Positions 29,852 to 38,915 of a stretch of 64,000 nt of DNA are shown piece after piece. The stretch lies in NCBI GenBank assembly GCA_902546725.1, contig CACCLB010000001.1, forward strand, positions 62,001 through 126,000, written 5' to 3'. Source of the stretch: an uncultured Bacteroidota bacterium (lineage in GTDB: Bacteria > Bacteroidota > Bacteroidia > Flavobacteriales > Flavobacteriaceae). Every line of letters starts with the position of its first letter. Position 1 is the first letter of the stretch. Position numbers and translations under genes: made by a program. The notes beneath the pieces were generated by a model. The model saw only the letters and a list, made by a program, of their open reading frames with translations. It was not told where the DNA came from and ran no database searches.

Positions 29852-30646
29852 ATGTTTCAAGCAACCTTAAAAAAAATGAGGACCGAAAATCTTCAACCCA
29901 TTAATTATTTTTTGGATGTAGAATCTGGATTTCTTCACCTCAATCAGTTGTTGGGTAAAACTATTCGAGTGGAACATAGCGGTTCTCAGTGTTTAAATTG
30001 CGGTTTGAGTAAGCTAATTTTTCGGCAGGGTCATTGCCAATCATGTTTTTTTGACAGTCCGGCAACGGGTGATTGGATTATGCGTCCTGAGTTGAGTAAA
30101 GCTCATTTAGGTCAAGAGGATCGAGATTTGGAATACGAGTCTAAAATGCAATTACAACCCCATACGGTATATCTGGCATTGAGCAGTCATCTCAAAGTAG
30201 GGGTAACCCGCAAAAGCCAGTTACCCACACGATGGATTGATCAAGGGGCTCACCAAGCTACGGTAATTTTAGAAGTGCCTAATCGATACCTTGCTGGAGT
30301 GGGTGAAGTAGCGCTCAAAAACTTTTTTTCTGATAAAACCAATTGGCGTAAAATGTTACAAAACAATGCTGAAGCGGTGGATTGGGAAAAAGCTCGAAAC
30401 CTTGCAATTGATAGCATTCCAAACGACTTAAAACCCTATGTAGTAAGAGAAACAACTGAAATACAAAGCTTGACATTTCCCGTATTGCAATATCCTGAAA
30501 AAGTAAAGAGTTTAAATCTCAGTAAAACTCCTCTTTACGAAGGGAAATTGATGGGAATTAAGGGGCAATATTTAATCTTTGAAGATGCAACGGTATTCAA
30601 CGTTCGCTCGAATGAAGGCCAATGCGTCAGACTTTCAATCAATTAA
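29852..30646 (+). CDS. DUF2797-like protein
   Basis: CLNCGL..CQSCFFDSP zinc-binding Cys pairs; LSSHLKVGVTRKSQLPTRWIDQGA. Confidence 0.75.
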   Translation: MFQATLKKMRTENLQPINYFLDVESGFLHLNQLLGKTIRVEHSGSQCLNCGLSKLIFRQGHCQSCFFDSPATGDWIMRPELSKAHLGQEDRDLEYESKMQLQPHTVYLALSSHLKVGVTRKSQLPTRWIDQGAHQATVILEVPNRYLAGVGEVALKNFFSDKTNWRKMLQNNAEAVDWEKARNLAIDSIPNDLKPYVVRETTEIQSLTFPVLQYPEKVKSLNLSKTPLYEGKLMGIKGQYLIFEDATVFNVRSNEGQCVRLSIN

Positions 30647-31377
30647 CTTAAATGCTTTTTAGAATCTAAGAGTAAACGATTGAGCTCGCTTAATTCTTTT
30701 TTCGTGAGATCTCGGTATTTTCCAACACCTAAATTGAGTTCAATATTCATTATTCGAATACGCTTGAGCTTGACTACTCGGTAATCTAAATATTCACACA
30801 TACGTCTAATTTGCCTATTTAAACCTTGAGTGAGTACAATTCGAAATTGTTTTTTATGAATTTGTTCTACTTCGCATTTGCGTGTCATCGTGTCTAGAAT
30901 GGGCACTCCATTTGCCATTCGCTCAATAAATTCTGCTGTGACAGGCTTATTCACCGTAACGATGTATTCCTTTTCGTGCTTGTTTCTTGCTCTGAGGATT
31001 TTGTTTACAATATCACCGTCGTTTGTCAATAATATTAAACCTTCGCTAGGCTTATCGAGTCTTCCAATGGGAAATATTCTTGAGGGATAATTGATGTAGT
31101 CGATGATGTTGTCTTTTTCAACCCTAGTGTCTGTCGTACAGACAATACCTACTGGTTTATTAAAGGCCAAATACACATTGCGTTCTTGAAGGTTTTCAAC
31201 CAACACACCGTCTATTTCGATCCGGTCTGAGGGACTTACTTTTTGTCCTATAACTACTTTTTGTCCGTTGACCTGTATCCGTCCTGCATCAATTAATTTA
31301 TCTGCAGAACGTCTTGAACAATGTCCAATTTCACTAAGGTATTTGTTAAGTCTAACGCCCTGTTGTTGATCGTTCAT
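30643..31377 (-). CDS. Pseudouridine synthase (RluF/RsuA-type)
   Basis: VRLNKYLSEIGHCSRRSADKLIDAGRIQVNG; IFPIGRLDKPSEGLILLTNDGD; GLNRQIRRMCEYL. Confidence 0.93.
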   Translation of the reverse strand: MNDQQQGVRLNKYLSEIGHCSRRSADKLIDAGRIQVNGQKVVIGQKVSPSDRIEIDGVLVENLQERNVYLAFNKPVGIVCTTDTRVEKDNIIDYINYPSRIFPIGRLDKPSEGLILLTNDGDIVNKILRARNKHEKEYIVTVNKPVTAEFIERMANGVPILDTMTRKCEVEQIHKKQFRIVLTQGLNRQIRRMCEYLDYRVVKLKRIRIMNIELNLGVGKYRDLTKKELSELNRLLLDSKKHLS

Positions 31378-31382
31378 ACAGT

Positions 31383-32084
31383 TTAAATTTTTAGTTCATC
31401 AGTAGGTTTGAGATCAAACTTTTTTCTAAATAGAAAAACAAATAAATAAAGCAACGGAGTATCCAAAGCAGCTACAAATACTTTAAATAAAAAACCTGAA
31501 AGTACAAGTCCCCAAAACAAATCCCATTCTAAAACTCCAAAGAGGCTAAGCAAACTGATGACTGAGAACGTATCAATGAATTGAGAACTAAAGGTTGAAA
31601 AATTATTCCGCAGCCAAAGCATCCGACCTTTGGTGAGTTTTTTCCAAAAGTGATACAGACGAATATCGACAAATTGTGCGCCGAGATAAGCCATCATGGA
31701 TGCCAAAACAGCAACTGGTGAAAGCGCAAATACAGTTTGAAAAGTAGCATCGTCAACGGGAGAATTTGAAAGTGCTGGGACGACATTCGCCATCCATAAA
31801 ATACCCATGGAAAAGAAGGAGGCAAATATTCCAGCAATTACAACCTGATTGGCTTTTTTCTTACCGTAGATTTCAGAAATTAAATCGGTGATTAAAAACG
31901 TGATTGGGTAAGGGAGTATGCCTACTGAAAGCTCGAAAAGTTGATTTCCAAAAACAGTAAGTTCAAAAGGTCTCCAATAAAAAAATTTTTGAAAGATTAA
32001 ATTCGAAACGACTAATGAGGTTATAAATAGCCCTCCCAAATAGAGGTATATTTTTTTAGCAAGTTCAGTTTTTTTTTCTGTCAT
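31383..32084 (-). CDS. Queuosine precursor transporter (YhhQ/VUT family)
   Basis: ILPYPITFLITDLISEIYGKKKANQVVIAG..AYLGAQFVDIRLYHFWKKLTKGRMLWLRNNFSTFSSQFIDT. Confidence 0.9.
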   Translation of the reverse strand: MTEKKTELAKKIYLYLGGLFITSLVVSNLIFQKFFYWRPFELTVFGNQLFELSVGILPYPITFLITDLISEIYGKKKANQVVIAGIFASFFSMGILWMANVVPALSNSPVDDATFQTVFALSPVAVLASMMAYLGAQFVDIRLYHFWKKLTKGRMLWLRNNFSTFSSQFIDTFSVISLLSLFGVLEWDLFWGLVLSGFLFKVFVAALDTPLLYLFVFLFRKKFDLKPTDELKI

Positions 32085-32085
32085 C

Positions 32086-33852
32086 CTAATGAATCTTTAA
32101 TTCAAAAGGCAGCAATAACTGCATACGAGCTGCTGGCTTTACTTCAATAAGTTGATCAAATTTGGGTTGAATGGTATAGGGTAAAAATAAATTCCACAAA
32201 CGGTCCAGACTGAGTGAAATATTCATATCTGACAAAATAGCGGTCAGATCATCTTCAAACTTTGGATAGTCCATGACGTTATAATTTTCAATATTAGCGA
32301 GTTTAGCAGCAGCCTGGATTGCGGCTTGAAGTCCTCCCAAAGAGTCAATCAGTCCATTTTCTAAAGCTTGTTTTCCAGTCCAAACTCGTCCTTGAGCAAG
32401 CTCTTCCACTGTTTCCTCAGGAAGTTTTCTGCCATCAGCTACGCGCTGTTTAAAAGTTGAATAGGTTTTTTCAATGGATTTTTTAGTTTGAGCTTCAAAG
32501 GCAGGACTCAGCGGTTGAAAAATGCTGTAACCCATGGCATTGGGATGGGTTTCAACAGTCTCTGCATTGATTCCCATATTTTGCATCAAACCGCTGGCAT
32601 TTGGTAGGGACGCAAACACTCCAATAGAACCAGTGATGCTCATGGGATCAGCAAAAATCTGATTGGCTCCTGCAGCTATATAGTAACCACCAGAGGCCGC
32701 CACATTTCCCATTGAGACCAGAACAGGTTTTTGTTTTTTGACCTCATTGATCGTTTGCCAGAGCAATTCGGAAGTTAGCGCACTTCCTCCTGGGGAATCT
32801 ACACGAAGTACAACTGCTTTTATCCAATCGTCTTCAGCTAGTTCTTTTAAGGTTTCAATAAAGACCCCTTGAGCTATGATGTTTTTTGTGCCTTCACCGT
32901 AAAGGATGGGTCCCTTGGCGAAAACTACTGCGATTCGATCTTTTATTTCTTTATTGTAATCCGACTTGCTTTGGTTTACAGCAGAAACTGAAGTAAAGTT
33001 AAGCTCATCTTTTTCTTCAAGTTGCAAGCGTGTTTTGACCATTTCCTCAAGGTCTGACTCATAGCCAAGCAAATCGATTAGGCCTTGGTTGACTGCATCT
33101 CCAGGTGTAGCTATTTTTTGTTTGTTGATTAAGTCATCTAAAGTATCAACGTTTAAATTTCGTGCTGATCCGACTTCTTTATTTAGCGTGCCCCACAGGT
33201 CCATGAGTAAGGATTTAATTTGAAGACGATTGGCATCACTCATCTTGTTATCCAAAAATGGTTCTACGGCGCTTTTGTATTTTCCTAAACGAACAACTTC
33301 CATTTTAACTCCGTATTCATCTTGAAAATCTTTGTAGTAAAGAACTTCTGAAGCCAATCCTTTGAATTCAAAAGCTCCTACTGGATTGAGGACGATGGTA
33401 TCAGCAACTGAAGACAAATAATAACCCTTTTGGGTGTATATATCTGCATAAGAATAAATAAACTTACCCTCTGCTTTAAAGTTTTCGAGAGCTTTTCGAA
33501 TGCTACGGGTCTGAGACCAGCCGGCAGTTATGAAGTCAGATCGGAGTCGAATCCCTTGTATTTTTGGATTTTGAGCAGCTTTGTCAATTGCACTTAAAAT
33601 CTCAGGAAGCCCGAGGACTTCATCGTTTAAATCGAGGATAATTTCTAACTCGTCAAAAGAGGGATTGCGGTCAGTAATGGGTACGTTGAGGTTTAGGTCT
33701 AAAATGCTATTTGCTTGAACGGCTTTACTGCCAGAGGGGGATACAATTATACTGGCAGCAGCAGACACGAGCATAAGGATTAGGGCAAAGAAAAGTCCAA
33801 TTGCTGTTAGCGTGCCTAAAACCGAGGCAAGGAAATTCTTAAAAAAATTCAT
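32086..33852 (-). CDS. sppA: Signal peptide peptidase SppA, 67 kDa type
   Basis: Start at MNFFKNFLASVLGTLT (33852); VLRVDSPGGSALTSELLW..VSMGNVAASGGYYIAAGANQIFADPMSITGSIGVF. Confidence 0.93.
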   Translation of the reverse strand: MNFFKNFLASVLGTLTAIGLFFALILMLVSAAASIIVSPSGSKAVQANSILDLNLNVPITDRNPSFDELEIILDLNDEVLGLPEILSAIDKAAQNPKIQGIRLRSDFITAGWSQTRSIRKALENFKAEGKFIYSYADIYTQKGYYLSSVADTIVLNPVGAFEFKGLASEVLYYKDFQDEYGVKMEVVRLGKYKSAVEPFLDNKMSDANRLQIKSLLMDLWGTLNKEVGSARNLNVDTLDDLINKQKIATPGDAVNQGLIDLLGYESDLEEMVKTRLQLEEKDELNFTSVSAVNQSKSDYNKEIKDRIAVVFAKGPILYGEGTKNIIAQGVFIETLKELAEDDWIKAVVLRVDSPGGSALTSELLWQTINEVKKQKPVLVSMGNVAASGGYYIAAGANQIFADPMSITGSIGVFASLPNASGLMQNMGINAETVETHPNAMGYSIFQPLSPAFEAQTKKSIEKTYSTFKQRVADGRKLPEETVEELAQGRVWTGKQALENGLIDSLGGLQAAIQAAAKLANIENYNVMDYPKFEDDLTAILSDMNISLSLDRLWNLFLPYTIQPKFDQLIEVKPAARMQLLLPFELKIH

Positions 33853-33892
33853 GAGTAAAGTATTTATGCTACAAATATAGGGTTTTGTAGCT

Positions 33893-35032
33893 TTGCTGAA
33901 TAGGAAGGAAACCGTGAAAAAAAACCAAGCCGTTATCTCTTTAGGAAGCAATTTGGGCAATCGTCTGGAGCTGCTTCAAAAAGCACTGGTGTTGTTAGAA
34001 CAAAACGACATCAAATTGACTGCGATTTCTTCTTTATATGAAACACCAGCCTGGGGGTTTGACAGTACACCCTTTTACAATGCTTGTGCTCAGATTGAAA
34101 CTGACTTCAATCCAGAAGAATTACTTTCTGTTTTTTTGGAAATAGAGGAGCAACTGGGTCGTGTTCGACAACAAAGTGACCGATATACTGCACGTCAGAT
34201 TGATTTGGACTTGTTGTTCTACGAAAATTTAATCTTGAACACCGATGGGCTTGTACTCCCTCATCCAAGACTTCATTTGAGAAATTTCGTCTTGGTGCCT
34301 CTTAAAGAAATTGTGCCTCAATTGCAACACCCTGTTCTGAACTTAACAGTTAATGAATTACTAGAACAGTGTTCAGATCAAGATGACTTAGAAAAGTTGC
34401 CCTTTCGTAAATGGTCACCACCGATTTTTGATTTATTTCCTTACATCACCATAGAGGGCAACATTGGAGTTGGTAAGACAACTCTTGCCCACAAAATGGC
34501 TACTGTCTATGAACTCCCTTTACTTAAAGAAGCTTTTGCCAAAAATCCGTATTTAGAAAAATTTTATGCTGATCCAGTCCCCTATGCCCTAGCAGTGGAA
34601 GCGTATTTTTTAGAGGATAGGATCAATCAAACCCAATTGTTTTGGAAACAAAATAAACATAAGGCAGTTTCAGATTATAACATTCATAAGTCTGTAGTCT
34701 TTGCTCGGCAAAATTTGAATTCAGCCGATTTTAAAAATTATCAAAGTCGTTTTAACGAAAATTTACACAGTCAAAAATTACCAAATTTGATGGTTTACCT
34801 CCATACAGACATTGACATTCTTCAAGAGCAAATCAAAAAGCGTGGGCGTCCGTATGAGCAAAAAATAAAAAACCAATATTTAAAACAAATTGAGCAAGGT
34901 TATCAAGATCTAATTCAATCGGATTTACCATATCCTGTAGTTTCCATTTCCACTAAAAATTTAGATTTTGAAACTAAAGAAGCTGATTTTCAGTCTCTCT
35001 TAAGGATTATTTATCGGGCATCATTTTCGTAA
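33893..35032 (+). CDS. folK: FolK (HPPK) - deoxynucleoside kinase fusion
   Basis: N-term VISLGSNLGNRLELLQKALVLLE..RQIDLDLLFY..LPHPRLHLRNFVLVPL (HPPK); C-term YITIEGNIGVGKTTLAHKM..YFLEDRINQ (dNK). Confidence 0.93.
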   Translation: MLNRKETVKKNQAVISLGSNLGNRLELLQKALVLLEQNDIKLTAISSLYETPAWGFDSTPFYNACAQIETDFNPEELLSVFLEIEEQLGRVRQQSDRYTARQIDLDLLFYENLILNTDGLVLPHPRLHLRNFVLVPLKEIVPQLQHPVLNLTVNELLEQCSDQDDLEKLPFRKWSPPIFDLFPYITIEGNIGVGKTTLAHKMATVYELPLLKEAFAKNPYLEKFYADPVPYALAVEAYFLEDRINQTQLFWKQNKHKAVSDYNIHKSVVFARQNLNSADFKNYQSRFNENLHSQKLPNLMVYLHTDIDILQEQIKKRGRPYEQKIKNQYLKQIEQGYQDLIQSDLPYPVVSISTKNLDFETKEADFQSLLRIIYRASFS

Positions 35033-35543
35033 AGAAATCCCAAAGCATCACTCCAGCGGAGACACTGATATTTAAAGAATGTTTGGTCCCCAATTGCGGT
35101 ATTTCAAGGCTTTGACCGCATGCATCAACGACCTCTTGAGATACTCCTTTGACTTCGTTTCCAAGGACAAAAGCGTATCTAATATCCTTTTGAGGTATAA
35201 ATTGATTCAGCTGTACTGCTTGCTCTGTTTGTTCCACTGCCCAAACAGAGACCTGTTCTTTTTGGAGTTGTTGAACAACTTCAAGTGTGTTATCAGCATA
35301 TTCCCAGCTTACATTATCGGTTGCTCCTAGGGCTGTTTTATGGATGTCTCTATGGGGTGGGGTAGCTGTTATGCCACAGAGGTATATTTTTTCAATTAAA
35401 AAGGCATCAGCAGAACGAAAGACAGAACCGATATTGTTAAGACTACGAATATTATCTAATACCAAACTAAGTGGGGTTTTTACGGCAGCTTTAAATTCAG
35501 CTATCGTTTTTCGTTCCAATTCTTCGTTTTTAAGTTTGCGCAT
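35007..35543 (-). CDS. TrmH/SpoU-family RNA methyltransferase
   Basis: LSLVLDNIRSLNNIGSVFRSADAFLIEKIYLCGIT..FVLGNEVKGVSQEVVDACGQSLEIPQLGTKHSLNISVSAGVMLWD. Confidence 0.92.
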   Translation of the reverse strand: MRKLKNEELERKTIAEFKAAVKTPLSLVLDNIRSLNNIGSVFRSADAFLIEKIYLCGITATPPHRDIHKTALGATDNVSWEYADNTLEVVQQLQKEQVSVWAVEQTEQAVQLNQFIPQKDIRYAFVLGNEVKGVSQEVVDACGQSLEIPQLGTKHSLNISVSAGVMLWDFFTKMMPDK

Positions 35544-35654
35544 AAGTTGTTAGAAAAAACAAAAGTACAATCTCTAATTTTTTCTATGCTATTTGCATCT
35601 TTGTTTTTCATAGGGCGGTAAATTTTAAATACATTCGTAAAAACCGAAATTATT

Positions 35655-38264
35655 TTGGCAAAAGCAGCAAAAGAGACACCTTTAATGAAACAGTACAACA
35701 GCATCAAGGGAAAATACCCTGATGCCTTATTGCTTTTTCGCGTGGGTGATTTTTATGAGACTTTTGGATCGGATGCCATCAAAGCTTCAGGGATATTAGG
35801 AATTATACTGACCAAGCGAGGTGCTGGGAGTACCAGTGAAACCGCCTTGGCAGGCTTTCCCCATCACTCACTCAATACCTATCTACCTAAATTGGTTAAA
35901 GCAGGCTGTCGTGTAGCTATTTGCGATCAGTTGGAAGATCCTAAGATGACCAAAAAAATAGTCAAAAGAGGAGTAACCGAATTGATTACCCCTGGCGTTT
36001 CACTTCACGACGATGTATTGGATCAGAAAAAGCACAACTACCTTGCAGCTGTATTTTTTAATAAATCTTGGGGGGTTTCTTTTTTGGATATTTCAATAGG
36101 TGATTATTGGGTTGCGCAGGGGAGTACTGAGCAAGTAGAACAATTACTTCAGAGTTTTTCTCCCAGTGAAGTTTTGGTTCCCAAACCCAAAAAGAAATTA
36201 TTTATAGAAGAGTTTGGAAGTACTTTTCACTGCTTCTATATGGATGATTGGGCTTTTGAAGAGAGCACTGCAAGGGAAAAATTAACCACTCATTTTCAAA
36301 CCAATTCACTGTCTGGTTTTGGGATTCAAGACTATTCTACGGGGATATCTGCTGCAGGAGCAATTTTACATTATTTATCCGATGCACATCACGAAAAGTT
36401 GAAGCATATCAGCCAAATAAGTCCTATTGCTCAGGATCGCTATGTTTGGTTGGATCGTTTTACCCAACGCAATCTAGAATTATTTCAATCAACCTATCCA
36501 GAAGGAGTTCCATTGATTCAAGTCATCGATCAAACTCAAACAGCTATGGGAGCTCGATTACTCAGGCAGTGGTTGGCGTTTCCCCTAAAAGAACAAGCAC
36601 AGATTGAATACCGCCACCAAATTGTTCAAGACTTTGTAAGTCAAGAGGTTTTATTGGAAACAACTCAACAGGCTTTGTCGCAAATTGTGGATATGGAGCG
36701 TATTGTTGCTAAAATTGCCACAGAAAAAATAAGTCCTCGTGCATTGAATCAATTGCAAAATTCACTGGATGCAATAAATCAGTTAAAGCAGAATCTAAAA
36801 GAAAAAGCGCATAAGACCCTTTTAAAGCAATTGGATCAGCTCCCCGACACTAATCCAATTAGAGATTTAATCAGTCAAACACTAGACCCAGAAGCTCCAG
36901 TTTTAGTTTCTAAAGGACAGGTAATTGCTTCGGGATTCTCTGAGGATTTGGATGGATTGCGAAGTTTGAGAGACACTTCCCAGTCACATTTGGATGCCAT
37001 GCTCAAACGTGAAACCGAACGCACCCAGATACCCTCACTTAAAATTGCCTTCAACAATGTGTTCGGCTATTATATAGAAGTTCGCAATACACATAAAGAT
37101 AAGGTTCCTGAAGATTGGACTCGAAAGCAAACTTTGGTCAATGCGGAACGGTATATTACAGAAGAGTTGAAAATATTTGAGTCAGAGATTTTGCAGGCAG
37201 GTGAACGAATACAAACATTGGAGCAGCAATTGTTCGCTGAATTGATTGCAAAACTTCAGGGTGATTTGGAAATTTTAAAACACAATGCAGAGGCTATTGC
37301 TCAATGGGATGTTCTCAGTTGTTTTGCCAACTCAGCTAAAAAGTACAATTATTGTTGTCCTGAATGGACTACTGCTACCACGCTAACAATCCAAGGTGCG
37401 AGACACCCAGTTATCGAGCAACAGCTACCACCGGGCAGCCCTTACATTTCCAACGACCTCACAATTGATCAAGATACTCAGCAAATATTGATGATTACTG
37501 GACCCAATATGTCAGGAAAATCAGCTTTACTTAGACAAACAGCCTTGATTGCTTTGATGGCGCAGATTGGGAGTTTTGTCCCAGCAACCAAAGCCCAATT
37601 AGGAGTAGTGGACAAAATTTTTACTCGAGTAGGAGCAAGCGATAATATTTCAATGGGCGCTTCCACCTTTATGGTAGAAATGAATGAAACAGCATCTATT
37701 CTAAACAATATCTCCGAACGCAGTCTGGTCCTCTTAGATGAAATTGGCAGAGGTACAAGTACTTACGATGGAATTTCTATAGCCTGGGCCATAGCAGAAT
37801 ACTTACACGAACATCCCTTCCGACCCAAAGTATTATTTGCGACCCACTACCATGAATTGAACGACATGACACTTCAATTTCCGAGGATTAAAAACTTTAA
37901 TGTAGCGATAAAAGAATCAAAAGAGAATGTGTTGTTTTTGCGGAAACTTGTTCCAGGAGGAAGTGCCCACAGTTTTGGAATTCACGTAGCTAAAATGGCA
38001 GGAATGCCACAGCACGTTTTACAAACTGCTAAACAAAAACTTAAAACCTTGGAATCTTCACACAGTACTAAGGATAATAATAAAAAAGAGGAAGTTGTAA
38101 AAAATGAGGATTTGCAACTCAGTTTTTTTAAACTGGACGATCCAATATTAGAAGCTTTAAGAGATGAAATTACAGCCTTAGACATCGACACCTTAACTCC
38201 AGTTGAAGCTTTAATGCAATTGAATCAGATCAAGCGGAGGTTGTCTCAAAAGAAGGGTAATTAA
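35655..38264 (+). CDS. mutS: DNA mismatch repair protein MutS
   Basis: TPLMKQYNSIKGKYPDALLLFRVGDFYETFGSDA..MITGPNMSGKSALLRQTALIALMAQIGSFVPA..LLDEIGRGTSTYDGISIAWA. Confidence 0.98.
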   Translation: MAKAAKETPLMKQYNSIKGKYPDALLLFRVGDFYETFGSDAIKASGILGIILTKRGAGSTSETALAGFPHHSLNTYLPKLVKAGCRVAICDQLEDPKMTKKIVKRGVTELITPGVSLHDDVLDQKKHNYLAAVFFNKSWGVSFLDISIGDYWVAQGSTEQVEQLLQSFSPSEVLVPKPKKKLFIEEFGSTFHCFYMDDWAFEESTAREKLTTHFQTNSLSGFGIQDYSTGISAAGAILHYLSDAHHEKLKHISQISPIAQDRYVWLDRFTQRNLELFQSTYPEGVPLIQVIDQTQTAMGARLLRQWLAFPLKEQAQIEYRHQIVQDFVSQEVLLETTQQALSQIVDMERIVAKIATEKISPRALNQLQNSLDAINQLKQNLKEKAHKTLLKQLDQLPDTNPIRDLISQTLDPEAPVLVSKGQVIASGFSEDLDGLRSLRDTSQSHLDAMLKRETERTQIPSLKIAFNNVFGYYIEVRNTHKDKVPEDWTRKQTLVNAERYITEELKIFESEILQAGERIQTLEQQLFAELIAKLQGDLEILKHNAEAIAQWDVLSCFANSAKKYNYCCPEWTTATTLTIQGARHPVIEQQLPPGSPYISNDLTIDQDTQQILMITGPNMSGKSALLRQTALIALMAQIGSFVPATKAQLGVVDKIFTRVGASDNISMGASTFMVEMNETASILNNISERSLVLLDEIGRGTSTYDGISIAWAIAEYLHEHPFRPKVLFATHYHELNDMTLQFPRIKNFNVAIKESKENVLFLRKLVPGGSAHSFGIHVAKMAGMPQHVLQTAKQKLKTLESSHSTKDNNKKEEVVKNEDLQLSFFKLDDPILEALRDEITALDIDTLTPVEALMQLNQIKRRLSQKKGN

Positions 38265-38391
38265 ACAACAAAAAGATATTGGGAATTTGATGTATTTGAC
38301 TACAGGGGGAAAGATCTTTTTTTATGTTAAAAGCAAGCTATTTATATCAAAAAAAATTAAATTTTATTTTACATTTGCAATCCAATAAATA

Positions 38392-38439
38392 AAAGTAACT
38401 CAGGGGTAGAGCATTATCCGCCAGAGGCGGATGAGGGTC
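38392..38439 (+). pseudogene. Truncated tRNA-Gly-like fragment
   Basis: AAAGTAACTCAGGGGTAGAGCAT..GAGGGTC matches tRNA-Gly 38467-38512, but the anticodon arm is replaced by ATCCGCC-AGA-GGCGGAT and the T-arm/3' acceptor is missing. Confidence 0.65.
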
Positions 38440-38463
38440 TTTTCAGGAGTTTGAAATAAAAAT

Positions 38464-38535
38464 GCGAAAGTAGCTCAGGGGTAGAGCATCACCTTGCCAA
38501 GGTGAGGGTCGCGGGTTCAAATCCCGTCTTTCGCT
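38464..38535 (+). tRNA. tRNA-Gly(GCC)
   Basis: GCGAAAG...CTTTCGC acceptor, CACCTTGCCAAGGTG anticodon arm, GCGGGTTCAAATCCCGT T-arm. Confidence 0.95.
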
Positions 38536-38544
38536 CTGTCGTTT

Positions 38545-38629
38545 GCTCGAGTGGTGGAATTGGTAGACACGTTGGACTTAAAATCCAATGACCATTGCGG
38601 TCGTGCGGGTTCAAGTCCCGCCTCGAGTA
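38545..38629 (+). tRNA. tRNA-Leu(TAA)
   Basis: GCTCGAG..CTCGAGT acceptor, TTGGACTTAAAATCCAA anticodon arm, long variable arm, GCGGGTTCAAGTCCCGC T-arm. Confidence 0.95.
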
Positions 38630-38630
38630 C
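38616..38630 (+). repeat. Left att-like copy TCCCGCCTCGAGTAC (within tRNA-Leu 3' end)
   Basis: Identical 15-mer at 42275-42289. Confidence 0.75.
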
Positions 38631-38636
38631 TTTAAG

Positions 38637-38679
38637 AATCCGTAACATATTGTTTTACATGACGTTGCGGATTTTTTTA
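38637..38679 (+). terminator. Terminator after tRNA-Leu (island side)
   Basis: AATCCGTAAC...GTTGCGGATT followed by a T tract. Confidence 0.6.
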
Positions 38680-38734
38680 TTTTCAAATGGCAACATATTG
38701 GCAACAAATCATCGTGTTTCATGATTATTTAAAG

Positions 38735-38832
38735 CTAAAACTTCTCAGGCACTCCTAATCCAAACACAGGGGTATGGGTTTTAGGAAACGGTTTTTCTAT
38801 TGGAACATGGGGATTGGGATTTGATATGTAAT
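38735..38832. repeat. Copy 1 of ~95-bp imperfect repeat
   Basis: ctaaaacttc..caggggtatgggttttaggaaacggtttttc..gatttgatatgtaat; partner at 40318-40413. Confidence 0.7.
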
Positions 38833-38915
38833 CTAATATTTCTAAATTCAGTTTTTAATTAATTAGATTGATTTTTAAAGTTCTTGAATTAAATTATTAG
38901 ATTTTTCATAAGCAA

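Noticed and set aside
38489-38722. Minus-strand 77-aa ORF (SRRDLNPHDRNGHWILSPTCLPIPPLEQ..GFEPATLTLAR)
   Set aside because: Antisense to the tRNA-Gly and tRNA-Leu genes; a well-known spurious translation of tRNA loci.
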